64,000 bases of DNA from Baekduia alba (GCF_028416635.1 NZ_CP114013.1:2666001-2730000), one strand, 5' to 3'. Shown: positions 1 through 10,096, counted from the first letter of the stretch. Notes: a model not told the origin generated them from the letters alone. Translations and numbers: made by a program.

Positions 1-968
1 CCGGAGTCCACTTCGGTCACCAGACGCGCCGTTGGAACCCGAAGATGCGCCGCTTCATCTGGGGCGAGCGTGGCGGGATCTACATCATCGACCTGCTGCA
101 GACCGAGCGTCTGCTCCGCCAGGCCCAGGAGTTCGTCGGCGACCTCGCCGCCCGCGGCGGGACCGTGCTGTTCGTCGGCACCAAGAAGCAGGCCCGCGAC
201 TCCGTCAAGGACGTCGCCGAGGCCTGCGGCATGCCGCACATCAACCACCGTTGGCTCGGCGGCCTGCTGACGAACTTCCAGACGATCAACCAGCGCATCA
301 AGCGCCTGCACGACCTCGAGCGCTACGAGGCCGACGGCCAGCTCGCGCTGCTGCCGACGCGCGAGCGCCTGTCGGCCGAGGCCGACCTCGCCAAGCTGCG
401 CGCCAACCTGGGCGGCGTCAAGAACATGACGCGCACGCCCGACGCGATCTTCGTCGTCGACCTCAAGACCGAGCTCATCGGCGTCCGCGAGGCCCAGCGC
501 CTGCGCATCCCGCTGATCGGCCTGGTCGACACCAACTGCGACCCCGACGGCGTCGACTTCGTCATCCCCGGCAACGACGACGCGATCCGCTCCTGCGACG
601 TCATCACCCGGGCGCTGGGCAACTCGATCGCCGAGGGCGCCGGGCAGTGGAAGGCCGCCGAGGAGGCCCGCATCCAGCGCGAGCAGGAGGCGCTCGCCGC
701 CCGTCAGGCCGAGGAGAACGCCCGTCGCGAGGCCGAGGAGGCCGCGCGCCGCCAGGCCGCCGCCGAGGCCAAGGCCGCCGAGGAGGCCGCGCAGGCCGCC
801 AAGGCCGGTCCGGTCGCCGACGCCGCCGCCGAGTCGGCTCCGGCGCCCGCCGCCGAGCCCGCCCAGGCCGCGCCCGCCGCCGCCCCCGCGGCTCCCGCGG
901 CCCCGGCCGCGCCGGCCCAGGACGCGCCCGCGCCCGCCGCGCCGGCTGGCGACACGCCGGCGTCCTAG
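1..968 (+). CDS. rpsB: Small ribosomal subunit protein S2 (5' end outside window)
   Basis: Ribosomal protein S2 of the 30S subunit, needed for S1 binding and translation initiation. The first visible codons read GVHFGHQTRRWNPK, the conserved N-terminal S2 motif, so only the start codon and roughly ten to fifteen residues are missing. Further signatures are intact: LFVGTKKQA, NHRWLGGLLTN, LVDTNCDPDGVDFVIPGNDD. After the S2 core there is an extra tail of about 95 residues, first Glu/Ala/Arg-rich and probably helical, then Ala/Pro-rich and probably disordered. tsf follows after 30 nt, the usual rpsB-tsf order, so the two are very likely co-transcribed from a promoter upstream of the window. Confidence 0.97.
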   Translation, partial: GVHFGHQTRRWNPKMRRFIWGERGGIYIIDLLQTERLLRQAQEFVGDLAARGGTVLFVGTKKQARDSVKDVAEACGMPHINHRWLGGLLTNFQTINQRIKRLHDLERYEADGQLALLPTRERLSAEADLAKLRANLGGVKNMTRTPDAIFVVDLKTELIGVREAQRLRIPLIGLVDTNCDPDGVDFVIPGNDDAIRSCDVITRALGNSIAEGAGQWKAAEEARIQREQEALAARQAEENARREAEEAARRQAAAEAKAAEEAAQAAKAGPVADAAAESAPAPAAEPAQAAPAAAPAAPAAPAAPAQDAPAPAAPAGDTPAS

Positions 969-998
969 CCCACCCTTTCCCGTACGGAGGACAACACC

Positions 999-1604
999 GT
1001 GAGCACCACGATCAGCGCTGCCGACGTCAAGGCCCTTCGCGAGAAGACCGGCGCCGGCATGATGGACTGCAAGAACGCCCTGACCGAGGCCGGCGGCGAT
1101 GCCGGCAAGGCCGAGGAGATCCTGCGCGTCAAGATGGGCAACAAGATCGGCAAGCTCGCCGGTCGCGAGACATCCGAGGGCACCGTCCAGGCCTACGTGC
1201 ACGCCACCGGCAAGGTCGGCGTGCTCGTCCAGGTCGAGTGCAACACGGACTTCGTCGCCAAGAACGACGACTTCGTCGACTTCGCGAAGGACCTCGCGCT
1301 GCACATCGCCGCCTCCCCGCAGACGAAGTACGTCAACGAGGACGAGATCCCGCAGGCCGACAAGGACGCCGAGGCCCGCGTCTTCGAGCAGCAGGCCGCC
1401 GACAAGCCGGAGAACATCCGGCCCAAGATCGTCGAGGGCAAGCTCAAGGCCTGGTACAAGGACGTCGTCCTGCTCGACCAGGAGCACGTCAACGGCGACA
1501 AGCACGACGGCCAGACGATCGAGCAGCTGCGCGCCGGCCTCTCCGCCAAGACGGGCGAGAACGTCGTCATCAAGCGCTTCGTCCGCTTCGCCGTCGGCGA
1601 GTAG
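999..1604 (+). CDS. tsf: Translation elongation factor Ts
   Basis: EF-Ts, the guanine-nucleotide exchange factor that recycles EF-Tu. The UBA-like N-terminus (VKALREKTGAGMMDCKNAL) and the ECNTDFVAKN motif that contacts EF-Tu are clear. At 201 residues it is the short form, missing much of the region present in the 283-residue E. coli protein; short forms are known in other phyla. The start is GTG, chosen because a GGAGG Shine-Dalgarno lies at 986-990 with an 8-nt spacer. It is the second gene of the rpsB-tsf unit. The 49-nt gap before pyrH contains a promoter-like element, so pyrH may also be transcribed separately. Confidence 0.97.
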   Translation: MSTTISAADVKALREKTGAGMMDCKNALTEAGGDAGKAEEILRVKMGNKIGKLAGRETSEGTVQAYVHATGKVGVLVQVECNTDFVAKNDDFVDFAKDLALHIAASPQTKYVNEDEIPQADKDAEARVFEQQAADKPENIRPKIVEGKLKAWYKDVVLLDQEHVNGDKHDGQTIEQLRAGLSAKTGENVVIKRFVRFAVGE

Positions 1605-1638
1605 GCCGTTCACGGCGACATCCAGCCACGGCGGCCCG

Positions 1639-2950
<1,312 letters not shown>

Positions 2951-2954
<4 letters not shown>

Positions 2955-3628
2955 GCGACTCGGGCCCCCGCGCTCAGCACGTCGCGATCATCACCGACGG
3001 CAACGGGCGGTGGGCGCAGGCGCGCGACCTGCCCGTCGCCGAAGGGCACAAGGCGGGCGCGGACGTCGTCAAGGCGCGGCTGCGCGACGCCGTCGAGTTC
3101 GGCATCCGCGAGCTGACGGTCTACTCGTTCTCGACCGAGAACTGGTCGCGCAGCGCCGAGGAGGTCACGGCGCTGATGCGCATGTTCTCCGAGCGGATCC
3201 TCGGCGAGACGCCCGAGCTCGAGGCGGAGGGCGTCCGCATGCGGTTCATCGGGCGTCGCGACCGCGTGGCGGGCGCGCTGCTGGAGCAGATGGACTGGGC
3301 CGAGGCCCAGACCGCGCACAACGACCGCATCACGCTGTTCATCGCCTTTAACTACGGCGGGCGGGCGGAGATCGTGGACGCCGCCGCGCGCTTTGCGGGC
3401 GGCACCGAAGAGGACTTCCGCCGGCTGCTCTACGCGCCGGACATGCACGACCCCGACCTCGTGATCCGCACCAGCGGCGAGCAGCGCATGAGCAACTACC
3501 TGCTCTGGCAGTCGGCGTACTCCGAGCTCGTGTTCCGCGACGAGCTGTGGCCGGACTTCTCGCGCGAGGCGTTCCGCGCGGCGCTGGACGAGTACGAGGC
3601 GCGCACCCGCCGCTTCGGAGGGCGCTGA
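2951..3628 (+). CDS. uppS: Isoprenyl transferase (undecaprenyl/decaprenyl diphosphate synthase family)
   Basis: cis-Prenyltransferase that adds isoprene units to farnesyl or geranyl diphosphate to make the C50-C55 lipid carrier for peptidoglycan and other glycans. Conserved motifs: TDGNGRWAQAR (catalytic Asp of the DGNGRWA signature), HKAGAD, YSFSTENWSR, FIAFNYGGRAEI, and DLVIRTSGEQRMSNYLLWQ near the C-terminus. The residue before the catalytic Asp is Thr where Met is usual. The start is TTG overlapping the frr stop (TTGA), giving 225 residues, slightly shorter than the E. coli enzyme. cdsA follows after 5 nt. Confidence 0.95.
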
Positions 3629-3633
3629 GCGCC

Positions 3634-4500
3634 ATGCCCCAGCCCCGGCGTCAGCGGCGCGATGCGGGCACGTCGGCCGGCGGACGGCGGCCGCGGAGGG
3701 GCGGCGGCCGCGGCGGCTCGGACCTCGGCAACCGCGTCATCGTCGCGATCCCGGCGCTGGCCGTCGCGCTGGCGATGGTCGCGCTGGGCGGCACGGTCTT
3801 CCTGGCCGGCATCGGCGTGCTCGGCCTGATCTGCCTGCACGAGCTGTTCTCGATGTTCGAGCGCGCGCGGCCGGCGCGGCTGGCGGGCTTCGTCGGGTTC
3901 TTGGGGTTGTTGGCCGCGGCGTCGCTGGGCGACCGCGAGACGATCCTGCTCGCGTTCATGGCGTGCCTGCCGATCGTCTTCTTCGTGGCGGCCAACCAGG
4001 CCGGCGGCGCCGGCGCGCCCGGGATCTCGGTGACGGTCCTGGGGCTGGCGTGGATCGGCCTCGCGCTGGCGCACGCCGTGCTGCTGCGCGACCTCGACCA
4101 CGGCGGCGGGCTGGTCTTCGCGGTGCTGCTCGGGACCTTCGTCGGCGACACCGGCGCCTACCTCGGCGGCCGCGCGTTCGGCCAGCGCAAGCTCGCGCCG
4201 GCCATCAGCCCCAACAAGACGATCGAAGGCCTGGCGATCGGCGTGGTGGCCGGGACCGCGGCGGTCTGGTGGGCGGGCCTGAGCCAGGAGTGGATGGGCG
4301 GCTCCAAGGGCGCCATCCTCGGCGTGTCGATCGCGCTGGCCGCTCCGATCGGCGACCTCTTCGAGTCCTACCTCAAGAGAGATGCCGGCACCAAGGACAC
4401 CGGGACGCTGTTCGGCGCGCACGGCGGCGCGCTGGATCGGCTGGACGCCATCCTGTTCACCGCGGTCACGGGCTACTACGTGTGGCTCGCCCTGACCTGA
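3634..4500 (+). CDS. cdsA: Phosphatidate cytidylyltransferase
   Basis: CDP-diacylglycerol synthase, an integral membrane enzyme that turns phosphatidate and CTP into CDP-diacylglycerol, the precursor of bacterial phospholipids. The C-terminal CDS signature is present (SYLKRDAGTKDTG followed by GAHGGALDRLD), and several hydrophobic segments cover most of the sequence from about residue 33. The first 30 residues are Arg/Gly-rich and basic, probably cytoplasmic. The ATG is 5 nt after the uppS stop; longer in-frame extensions only translate uppS sequence in another frame. The 3' end overlaps the next gene by 19 nt. Confidence 0.95.
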   Translation: MPQPRRQRRDAGTSAGGRRPRRGGGRGGSDLGNRVIVAIPALAVALAMVALGGTVFLAGIGVLGLICLHELFSMFERARPARLAGFVGFLGLLAAASLGDRETILLAFMACLPIVFFVAANQAGGAGAPGISVTVLGLAWIGLALAHAVLLRDLDHGGGLVFAVLLGTFVGDTGAYLGGRAFGQRKLAPAISPNKTIEGLAIGVVAGTAAVWWAGLSQEWMGGSKGAILGVSIALAAPIGDLFESYLKRDAGTKDTGTLFGAHGGALDRLDAILFTAVTGYYVWLALT

Positions 4501-5117
4501 GCGACCGGCTGCGCGGCGGCCTCCTCGGGGTCGCGTTGGGGGAGGCGCTCGGCCTGCCGTGGGCCGGCGTGGCGCCGCGGCGGATCAGCCGGGCCAGGCT
4601 GCTCGACGACGTCGGGCCGACGGGCGCCGTGACGAGCGCCGTGCTCGACGCCGCGCTGTCGGGCGCCGCCGCCGGCGGTGGGCTGCCGGCGGCGCTCGTC
4701 CTCGGCTGGCGCGAGCCGGACGCGCTGGCGCGTCGCGCCGCCGCGCTGCACCTCGGCTTCGCGCCGGTGCTGGTCGCCGACCTCGCGGCCTGGTCGCTGG
4801 CCGGCGAGCCGCTCTACCACCTCGTCGCCGACCACGCCGACGACTGGCCGCCGCCCTTCCACGGCGTCGCGGCCGACGACCGGGCGATCGTCGACGCGCT
4901 GCTGGCGATCCTGCATCGCCACGACGACCCGTCCGAAGGCATGCGCGCCGCGGTTCGCCTCGGCGGCGGCGCGACCGCGCAGCTGACCGCGATCGTCGGC
5001 GGGATCCTCGGCTGCCGGCGCCCGTCGGCGCTGGACCGCGTGCCGTGGGGCGCGCGGGTCGCGCTGCCCGACGACGCGGCGTTCGACGCCGCGGTCGCCG
5101 CGCTGCTGTTCGTATAG
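4482..5117 (+). CDS. Degenerate ADP-ribosylglycohydrolase-like protein, probably inactive
   Basis: The 211-residue product resembles the ADP-ribosyl-(dinitrogenase reductase) hydrolase fold: the N-terminus DRLRGGLLGVALGEALGLPW matches the usual D-R-x-x-G-x-L-L-G-x-A-x-G-D-A-x-G segment, and GGGATAQLTAIVGGILG matches the C-terminal GGDTDT-x(3)-I-x-G segment. Both metal-binding positions are altered: GD is GE in the first motif and the Asp residues of GGDTD are Gly and Ala. The protein is also shorter than the usual 270-330 residues. It is therefore probably not a working hydrolase; it may bind a ligand or be decaying. The GTG start, overlapping cdsA by 19 nt, is the only one that keeps the N-terminal motif. 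It sits between cdsA and the hydantoin operon, unusual for this conserved cluster. Confidence 0.6.
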   Translation: MARPDLSDRLRGGLLGVALGEALGLPWAGVAPRRISRARLLDDVGPTGAVTSAVLDAALSGAAAGGGLPAALVLGWREPDALARRAAALHLGFAPVLVADLAAWSLAGEPLYHLVADHADDWPPPFHGVAADDRAIVDALLAILHRHDDPSEGMRAAVRLGGGATAQLTAIVGGILGCRRPSALDRVPWGARVALPDDAAFDAAVAALLFV

Positions 5118-5164
5118 CCGGACCATCCATTTCCAGGCGGCCTGGCACATGAGATGCTCGGCGC

Positions 5165-6568
5165 ATGACCGAATCGAGTGCAACGCTGCTCCAGGGCGGC
5201 CGGGTCGTGAGCGCCGACGGCGAGTACGACGCCGACGTGCTGATCGTGGGGGAGAAGGTCGCGGCCGTCGGGGACGTCGAGGCGCCGGCCGGCGCCACCG
5301 TCCTCGACGTCAGCGGGTGCGTCGTGATGCCCGGCCTGATCGACAACCACACGCACTTGTCGATGCCGTTCATGGGCATGATGTCCTCAGACGACTACGA
5401 CACGGGAACGCAGGCGGCCGCGGCCGGCGGCGTGACGTGCCTCGTCGACTTCGCCATCCAGCGCGAGCCCGACCAGCTGCGCTCCGCGCTGGAGGAGTGG
5501 CAGGGCCGCGCCGACGGCACGGCGCACGTCGACTACGGCTTCCACATGGCGATCACCAACGCCAACGAGGCCACGATCGACGACATGGCCGCGATCACCG
5601 AGGCGGGCGTCGCGTCGTTCAAGCTGTTCATGGCCTACAAGGGCGAGCTGATGACGCGCGACGACGCGATGACGGCGTGCATGGAGCGCGCCCGCGACCT
5701 CGGCGCGCTGACGATGGTCCACGCCGAGAACGGCGACGTCGTCGACCTGCTCGTCAAGCGGGCGCTGCGCGACGGGCAGACCAACGCGATCCACCACGCG
5801 CTCACGCGGCCCGAGTTCGTGGAGGCCGAGGCGACTTCGCGCGCCGCGCGGCTGTCGGAGTTCACCGGCGCGTCGCTGTTCGTGGTGCACGTCACGTGCG
5901 AGGCGGCGGCGGCCGAGATCCAGGCCGCGCAGGCCCGCGGCGTCCCGGTCGCGGGCGAGACGTGCACGCAGTACCTCGTCAACACGATCGACGACCTGCG
6001 CAAGCCCGACGTCGAGGGCTGTCGCTACGTCTGCTCGCCGCCGCTGCGCGACGCGCGCAACCACGAGCCGCTGTGGGACTACGTCCGGCGCGGGATCCTC
6101 GAGTCGATCTCCACCGACCACTGCCCGTTCACTAACGAGCAGAAGGCGCGCGGCCTGGACGACTTCAGCCTCGTGCCCAACGGGCTGCCGGTCATCCAGC
6201 ACCGCCTCGCCAAGCTGTGGGACGAGGGCGTCGTCGCCGGTCGGATCACCCCGAGCCAGCTCGTCGACCGCACGTCGACGACGATCGCCCGGCGCTTCGG
6301 CCTGACCACCAAGGGCGCGATCGCCCCGGGCAAGGACGCTGACGTGGTCGTGTTCGACCCCAGCGCGCCGCGCGGCTACGGCACGCACACGTCGTTCATG
6401 AACGTCGACTACGACCTCTACGAGGGCGAGATGGCGTCGGGCTCGGTGCGCCACACGCTGTCGCGCGGGACCATGGTGTACGACAACGGGCAGATCGTCT
6501 CGCAGCCCGGTCACGGGAAGTTCGTGGCCCGGCAGACGGCGCTGGCGTCGGAGGGCGCGACCGCATGA
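5165..6568 (+). CDS. hydA: Dihydropyrimidinase / D-hydantoinase
   Basis: Cyclic-amidase superfamily enzyme that opens dihydropyrimidines or 5-substituted hydantoins to N-carbamoyl amino acids. Evidence: the metal-binding DNHTHL motif after VVMPGLI, the likely carbamylated lysine in SFKLFMAYKG, further metal histidines in MVHAENGD and LFVVHVTCEAA, and the Asp of ESISTDHCPF. Length (467) is typical. A small inverted repeat, CCAGG-CGG-CCTGG at 5133-5145, lies just upstream and could be an operator. The stop overlaps the start of the carbamoylase gene (ATGA), making an operon of three enzymes. The true substrate (uracil or thymine breakdown product, or a hydantoin) cannot be read from sequence. 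Confidence 0.92.
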   Translation: MTESSATLLQGGRVVSADGEYDADVLIVGEKVAAVGDVEAPAGATVLDVSGCVVMPGLIDNHTHLSMPFMGMMSSDDYDTGTQAAAAGGVTCLVDFAIQREPDQLRSALEEWQGRADGTAHVDYGFHMAITNANEATIDDMAAITEAGVASFKLFMAYKGELMTRDDAMTACMERARDLGALTMVHAENGDVVDLLVKRALRDGQTNAIHHALTRPEFVEAEATSRAARLSEFTGASLFVVHVTCEAAAAEIQAAQARGVPVAGETCTQYLVNTIDDLRKPDVEGCRYVCSPPLRDARNHEPLWDYVRRGILESISTDHCPFTNEQKARGLDDFSLVPNGLPVIQHRLAKLWDEGVVAGRITPSQLVDRTSTTIARRFGLTTKGAIAPGKDADVVVFDPSAPRGYGTHTSFMNVDYDLYEGEMASGSVRHTLSRGTMVYDNGQIVSQPGHGKFVARQTALASEGATA

Positions 6569-7857
6569 CGTTGAGCATCGACGCCGACCGCGTGCTGTCC
6601 GACCTGCAGGAGCTCGCCGCGGCCAGCGGCGGTGAGCACGCGGGCGCCAAGCGCCTGGCGTGGTCGCCGGACTGGGAGACCGCGCGCGCATGGCTGCTGG
6701 GCAAGCTGGACGAGCTGGGCGACGGCGTGACCGTCGAGCGCGACGAGGCCGGCAACCTGTGGGCGGAGCTCGCGGGCGGCGAGGACGCGCCGGACGGCTT
6801 CGTCATCGTCGGCTCGCACATCGACGCGGTGCCGTCCGGCGGCTGGCTGGACGGCTGCCTCGGGCTGCTGACCGCGCTGGAGGTGCTGCGGACGCTGGCG
6901 GCCGCCGGCGCCCCGCCGGCGATCGCGGTCCGGCTCGTGGACTGGGCCGACGAGGAGGGCGCGCGCTTTGGGCGCTCGCTCGTCGGGTCCTCGGCCGTCG
7001 CGGGCACGCTCGAACCCGACGACGTCCGCGGGCTGCTGGACGCCGGCGGCACGACGCTGCAGGACGCGATGGCGTCGGTGGGCGTCGACCTGGACGCCGC
7101 GACCGCCGCCCGGTCACGCCTGGACGGCGCGCGCGCCTACCTGGAGCTGCACATCGAGCAGGGCCCGGTCCTGAAGGACACCGGCCGCCTGGCGAGCGCC
7201 GTCAGCGGCACGTTCGGCGACGAGCGCTACCTGATCACGTTCACCGGCCAGTCCGCGCACGCGGGCTCGACGCCGATGCACCTGCGCCGCGACACGCTGG
7301 CGGCGGCGGCGACCGCCGCGCTCGAGATCCGCGAGGTCGGCATCCGCCACGGCGGCGTGACGACGGTCGGCGCGATCACGAGCGCGCCCGCGGTCATCAC
7401 GGCGATCGCGGGCGAGTCGGAGATGATGCTCGACCTGCGCCACCTCGACGCCGACGTGTTGGCCACCATGTTGGCCGAGTGCCTGGACGCGTGCGCGCGC
7501 GCGGCCGAGGCGTTCGACTGCGGCGTGCAGCCGCGGCGCGTGTTCGGCGCGACGCCGACGCCGTTTCACCCGAAGTTGATCGCGTTGGCTCGTGCCGCGG
7601 TCGAGGCCGCGGGCGGCGGCGACGGTGGGGTGGGTGGGGCTCCGATTCCCTCCGGGCCGCTGCACGACGCGACGGAGATCGGCCGGCTCGTGCCGACCGT
7701 GATGATCTTCGCCCAGTCCGACCCGCCGATCTCCCACACCGAGGTCGAGGACTCGCCGGTCGACGCGCTGCGCGTCGCGATCGAGGCCTACGGCGCGACG
7801 GTGGGCGAGGCGATCGCCCTGATCGCCGCCGGCGAGCTCGACGGGGCGGTGCGCTGA
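6565..7857 (+). CDS. M20-family N-carbamoyl amino acid amidohydrolase (beta-ureidopropionase-like)
   Basis: Zinc-dependent amidohydrolase of the hydantoinase/carbamoylase branch of M20 peptidases; it would hydrolyse the N-carbamoyl amino acid made by the preceding hydantoinase, releasing CO2 and ammonia. Visible motifs: VGSHIDAVPSGGWLDGCLG (first metal His and bridging Asp region), WADEEGARFG (catalytic Glu pair), YLELHIEQGPVL (metal His), GQSAHAGSTPM (dimerisation domain) and SHTEVEDSP (last metal His). Length 430 is typical. Its ATG overlaps the hydantoinase stop, and its own stop overlaps the next ATG (TGATG). Allantoate amidohydrolase is a related alternative, but the neighbouring hydantoinase favours carbamoylase. 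Confidence 0.88.
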   Translation: MTLSIDADRVLSDLQELAAASGGEHAGAKRLAWSPDWETARAWLLGKLDELGDGVTVERDEAGNLWAELAGGEDAPDGFVIVGSHIDAVPSGGWLDGCLGLLTALEVLRTLAAAGAPPAIAVRLVDWADEEGARFGRSLVGSSAVAGTLEPDDVRGLLDAGGTTLQDAMASVGVDLDAATAARSRLDGARAYLELHIEQGPVLKDTGRLASAVSGTFGDERYLITFTGQSAHAGSTPMHLRRDTLAAAATAALEIREVGIRHGGVTTVGAITSAPAVITAIAGESEMMLDLRHLDADVLATMLAECLDACARAAEAFDCGVQPRRVFGATPTPFHPKLIALARAAVEAAGGGDGGVGGAPIPSGPLHDATEIGRLVPTVMIFAQSDPPISHTEVEDSPVDALRVAIEAYGATVGEAIALIAAGELDGAVR

Positions 7858-8888
7858 TGGACTTCGGGGTGGTCCTCCAGAACGACCCGCCGGCCGCGCG
7901 CGTCATCGACCTGGCCAAGCGCGCCGAGACCTACGGGTTCTCCCACGCCTGGACGTTCGACTCCCACCTGCTGTGGGAGGAGCCCTACGTCGTCTACAGC
8001 CGGATCCTCAACGAGACCCACAAGCTGATCGTGGGCCCGATGGTCACCAACCCGGCAACGCGCGACTGGACGGTCACCGCGTCGACGTTCGCGACGCTCA
8101 ACGAGATGTACGGCAACCGGACGATCTGCGGGATCGGCCGGGGCGACAGCGCCGTGCGCGTCATCAACGGCAAGCCGGTGTCGGTGGCCGACATGTACGC
8201 CTCGATCGAGGTCATCCGCGGGCTGGCCAGCGGCGAGACCGTCGACTACAAGGGCACGCAGCTGCGGCTGCCGTGGAACCCGGACTCGCGGCTGCCGGTC
8301 TGGGTCGCGGCCTACGGCCCCAAGATGTTGGCCTTGACCGGCGAGGTCGCCGACGGCTTCATCCTCCAGCTCGCCGACCCCGACATCACGGCGTGGTCGA
8401 TCGCCGCGGTCCGCGCGGCGGCCGAGGCGGCCGGGCGCGACCCCGACGCGGTGACGATCTGCGTCGCCGCGCCCGCCTATGTGACCGACGGGACCGAGGC
8501 GGGGCTGGCCCACGGCCGCGACCAGTGCCGCTGGTTCGGCGGGATGGTCGGCAACCACGTCGCCGACCTCGTGGCGCGCTACGGCGGCGACGGCTCCGCG
8601 GTCCCGACGGCGCTGACCGACTACATCAAGGACCGCGAGGGCTATGACTACAACGAGCACGGCCGCGCCGGCAACACGCACACGTCGTTCGTGCCCGACG
8701 CGGTCATCGACCGCTTCTGCCTGATCGGCCCGCCCGAGGTCCAGGTGCAGCGCCTCAACGAGCTGGCCGACCTGGGCGTCGACCAGTTCGCGCTCTACCT
8801 CCAGCACGACGACAAGGACCACACCCTGTCGGCCTACGGCGAACGCGTGATCCCGGCGGTCAACCTCCGGGAGGCGGCGAAGCTGTGA
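7857..8888 (+). CDS. LLM-class (probably F420-dependent) oxidoreductase
   Basis: A 343-residue TIM-barrel protein of the luciferase-like monooxygenase family. Features: MDFGVVLQNDPP at the N-terminus, AETYGFSHAWTFDSH (first beta-alpha units), ICGIGRGDSA, LPVWVAAYGPKMLALTGEVADGF and a C-terminal LADLGVDQFALYL strand-helix. It resembles the LLM subgroup often found beside dihydropyrimidinase genes. The ATG overlaps the carbamoylase stop, so it is the third gene of the operon. No classical dihydropyrimidine dehydrogenase is encoded nearby; one inference is that this enzyme does a redox step on the same substrate. FMN instead of F420 is possible. Confidence 0.82.
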   Translation: MDFGVVLQNDPPAARVIDLAKRAETYGFSHAWTFDSHLLWEEPYVVYSRILNETHKLIVGPMVTNPATRDWTVTASTFATLNEMYGNRTICGIGRGDSAVRVINGKPVSVADMYASIEVIRGLASGETVDYKGTQLRLPWNPDSRLPVWVAAYGPKMLALTGEVADGFILQLADPDITAWSIAAVRAAAEAAGRDPDAVTICVAAPAYVTDGTEAGLAHGRDQCRWFGGMVGNHVADLVARYGGDGSAVPTALTDYIKDREGYDYNEHGRAGNTHTSFVPDAVIDRFCLIGPPEVQVQRLNELADLGVDQFALYLQHDDKDHTLSAYGERVIPAVNLREAAKL

Positions 8889-8928
8889 CCGCCGGGCGGC
8901 TTTGAGGTGGCCTTGATGTGCGCGCGGC

Positions 8929-8934
8929 TAACCT
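8929..8934 (+). promoter_or_regulatory. Candidate -10 element of dxr
   Basis: TAACCT ends 10 nt before the ATG chosen for dxr, implying a leader of only a few nucleotides. An alternative reading is translation from GTG 8918, which has GAGGTGG at 8904-8910 as a Shine-Dalgarno. Confidence 0.4.
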
Positions 8935-8944
8935 CTGCGGGCAC

Positions 8945-10096
8945 ATGCCCCGCCGTCTTCTCGTGCTCGGCTCGACCGGGTCGATCGGCACCCAGGCGCT
9001 CGACGTGGTCTCGCGGACCGACGATCTGGAGATCGTCGGGCTCAGCGCCGCTCGCTCCTGGGAGCCGCTGATCGAACAGGCCACCCGCCATGGCGTCCGC
9101 CGGATCGCGATCGCCGATCCCGACGCCGCCGCGCGCGCGGCCGAGGCGTGGACCGACGGCGAGGTGCTGACCGGCGCCGAGGGGCTGGTGCAGCTGGTCC
9201 TGGAGTCGGGCGCCGACCTCGTGCTCAACGCGCTGGTCGGCTCGGCCGGCCTGGGCCCGACGGTCGCGGCGCTGGGCGAGGGCATCGACCTCGCGCTGGC
9301 CAACAAGGAGTCGCTGGTCGTCGGCGGCGAGCTCGTCACGCAGCTGGCCGAGGCGACGGGCGCGCGCCTGCTGCCGGTCGACTCCGAGCACGCGGCGCTG
9401 CACCACCTGCTGCACGGCGTGCCGACCGGCGCGCTGGAGCGCATGACGATCACCGCGTCCGGCGGCCCGTTCCGCGGCCGCACGCACGCCGAGCTGTCCG
9501 ACGTCACGGTCGCCGAGGCACTCGACCACCCGACGTGGTCGATGGGCGGCAAGATCACCATCGACTCGGCCACGTTGATGAACAAGGGCCTCGAGGTCAT
9601 GGAGGCCCACCACCTCTTCGGCGTGCCCTACGACCGCATCGACGTCGTCGTGCACCCGCAGTCGATCGTCCACGCGCTGGTCGAGACCGCCGACGGCGCG
9701 CAGCTCGCGCACCTCGGCCTGCCCGACATGCGGATCGCGATCGCCTACGCCTTGCACCATCCCGAGATCGTGTCGCTGCCGACCAAGCGCCTCAACCTGG
9801 CCGAGGTGGGGTCCTTGACCTTCGAGCCGGTCGACGACGACGCGTTCCCGTGCCTGGGCCTCTGCCGTCAGGCCGCGCTGGCCGGCGGCACCGCGCCGTG
9901 CGTCCTCAACGCCGCCAACGAGGTCGCCGTGCACGCCTTCATGGAGGGCCGGCTGGCCTTCACCGGCATCGGCGACGTGATCGCCGCGACGCTGCACGAG
10001 ATGCCCGGTGGCCCGGTCCGCGCGTTCGAGTCGCTCTTCGAGGCCGACCGCGCCGCGCGCGAGCTGGCCTCCGAGCAGGTGGCGGTGCGCGCCTAA
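8945..10096 (+). CDS. dxr: 1-deoxy-D-xylulose 5-phosphate reductoisomerase
   Basis: Second enzyme of the MEP isoprenoid pathway: rearranges and reduces DXP to MEP with NADPH and a divalent metal. Visible: NADPH-binding RLLVLGSTGSIGTQALDV at the very N-terminus, LALANKESLVVGG, the metal site PVDSEHAALHHLL, the flexible-loop region TASGGPFRG, DHPTWSMGGKITIDSATLMN, and NAANEVAVHAF. From ATG 8945 the protein is 383 residues, which fits the family. A GTG at 8918 would add nine residues and has a better Shine-Dalgarno, so the start is not fully settled. rseP follows with no gap. ispG, another MEP gene, lies 7.6 kb downstream. Confidence 0.95.
   Translation: MPRRLLVLGSTGSIGTQALDVVSRTDDLEIVGLSAARSWEPLIEQATRHGVRRIAIADPDAAARAAEAWTDGEVLTGAEGLVQLVLESGADLVLNALVGSAGLGPTVAALGEGIDLALANKESLVVGGELVTQLAEATGARLLPVDSEHAALHHLLHGVPTGALERMTITASGGPFRGRTHAELSDVTVAEALDHPTWSMGGKITIDSATLMNKGLEVMEAHHLFGVPYDRIDVVVHPQSIVHALVETADGAQLAHLGLPDMRIAIAYALHHPEIVSLPTKRLNLAEVGSLTFEPVDDDAFPCLGLCRQAALAGGTAPCVLNAANEVAVHAFMEGRLAFTGIGDVIAATLHEMPGGPVRAFESLFEADRAARELASEQVAVRA

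Noticed and set aside
704-955. Short minus-strand Ala/Gly-rich frame in rpsB
   Set aside because: It is the reverse reading of the S2 Ala/Pro tail; no start signals.
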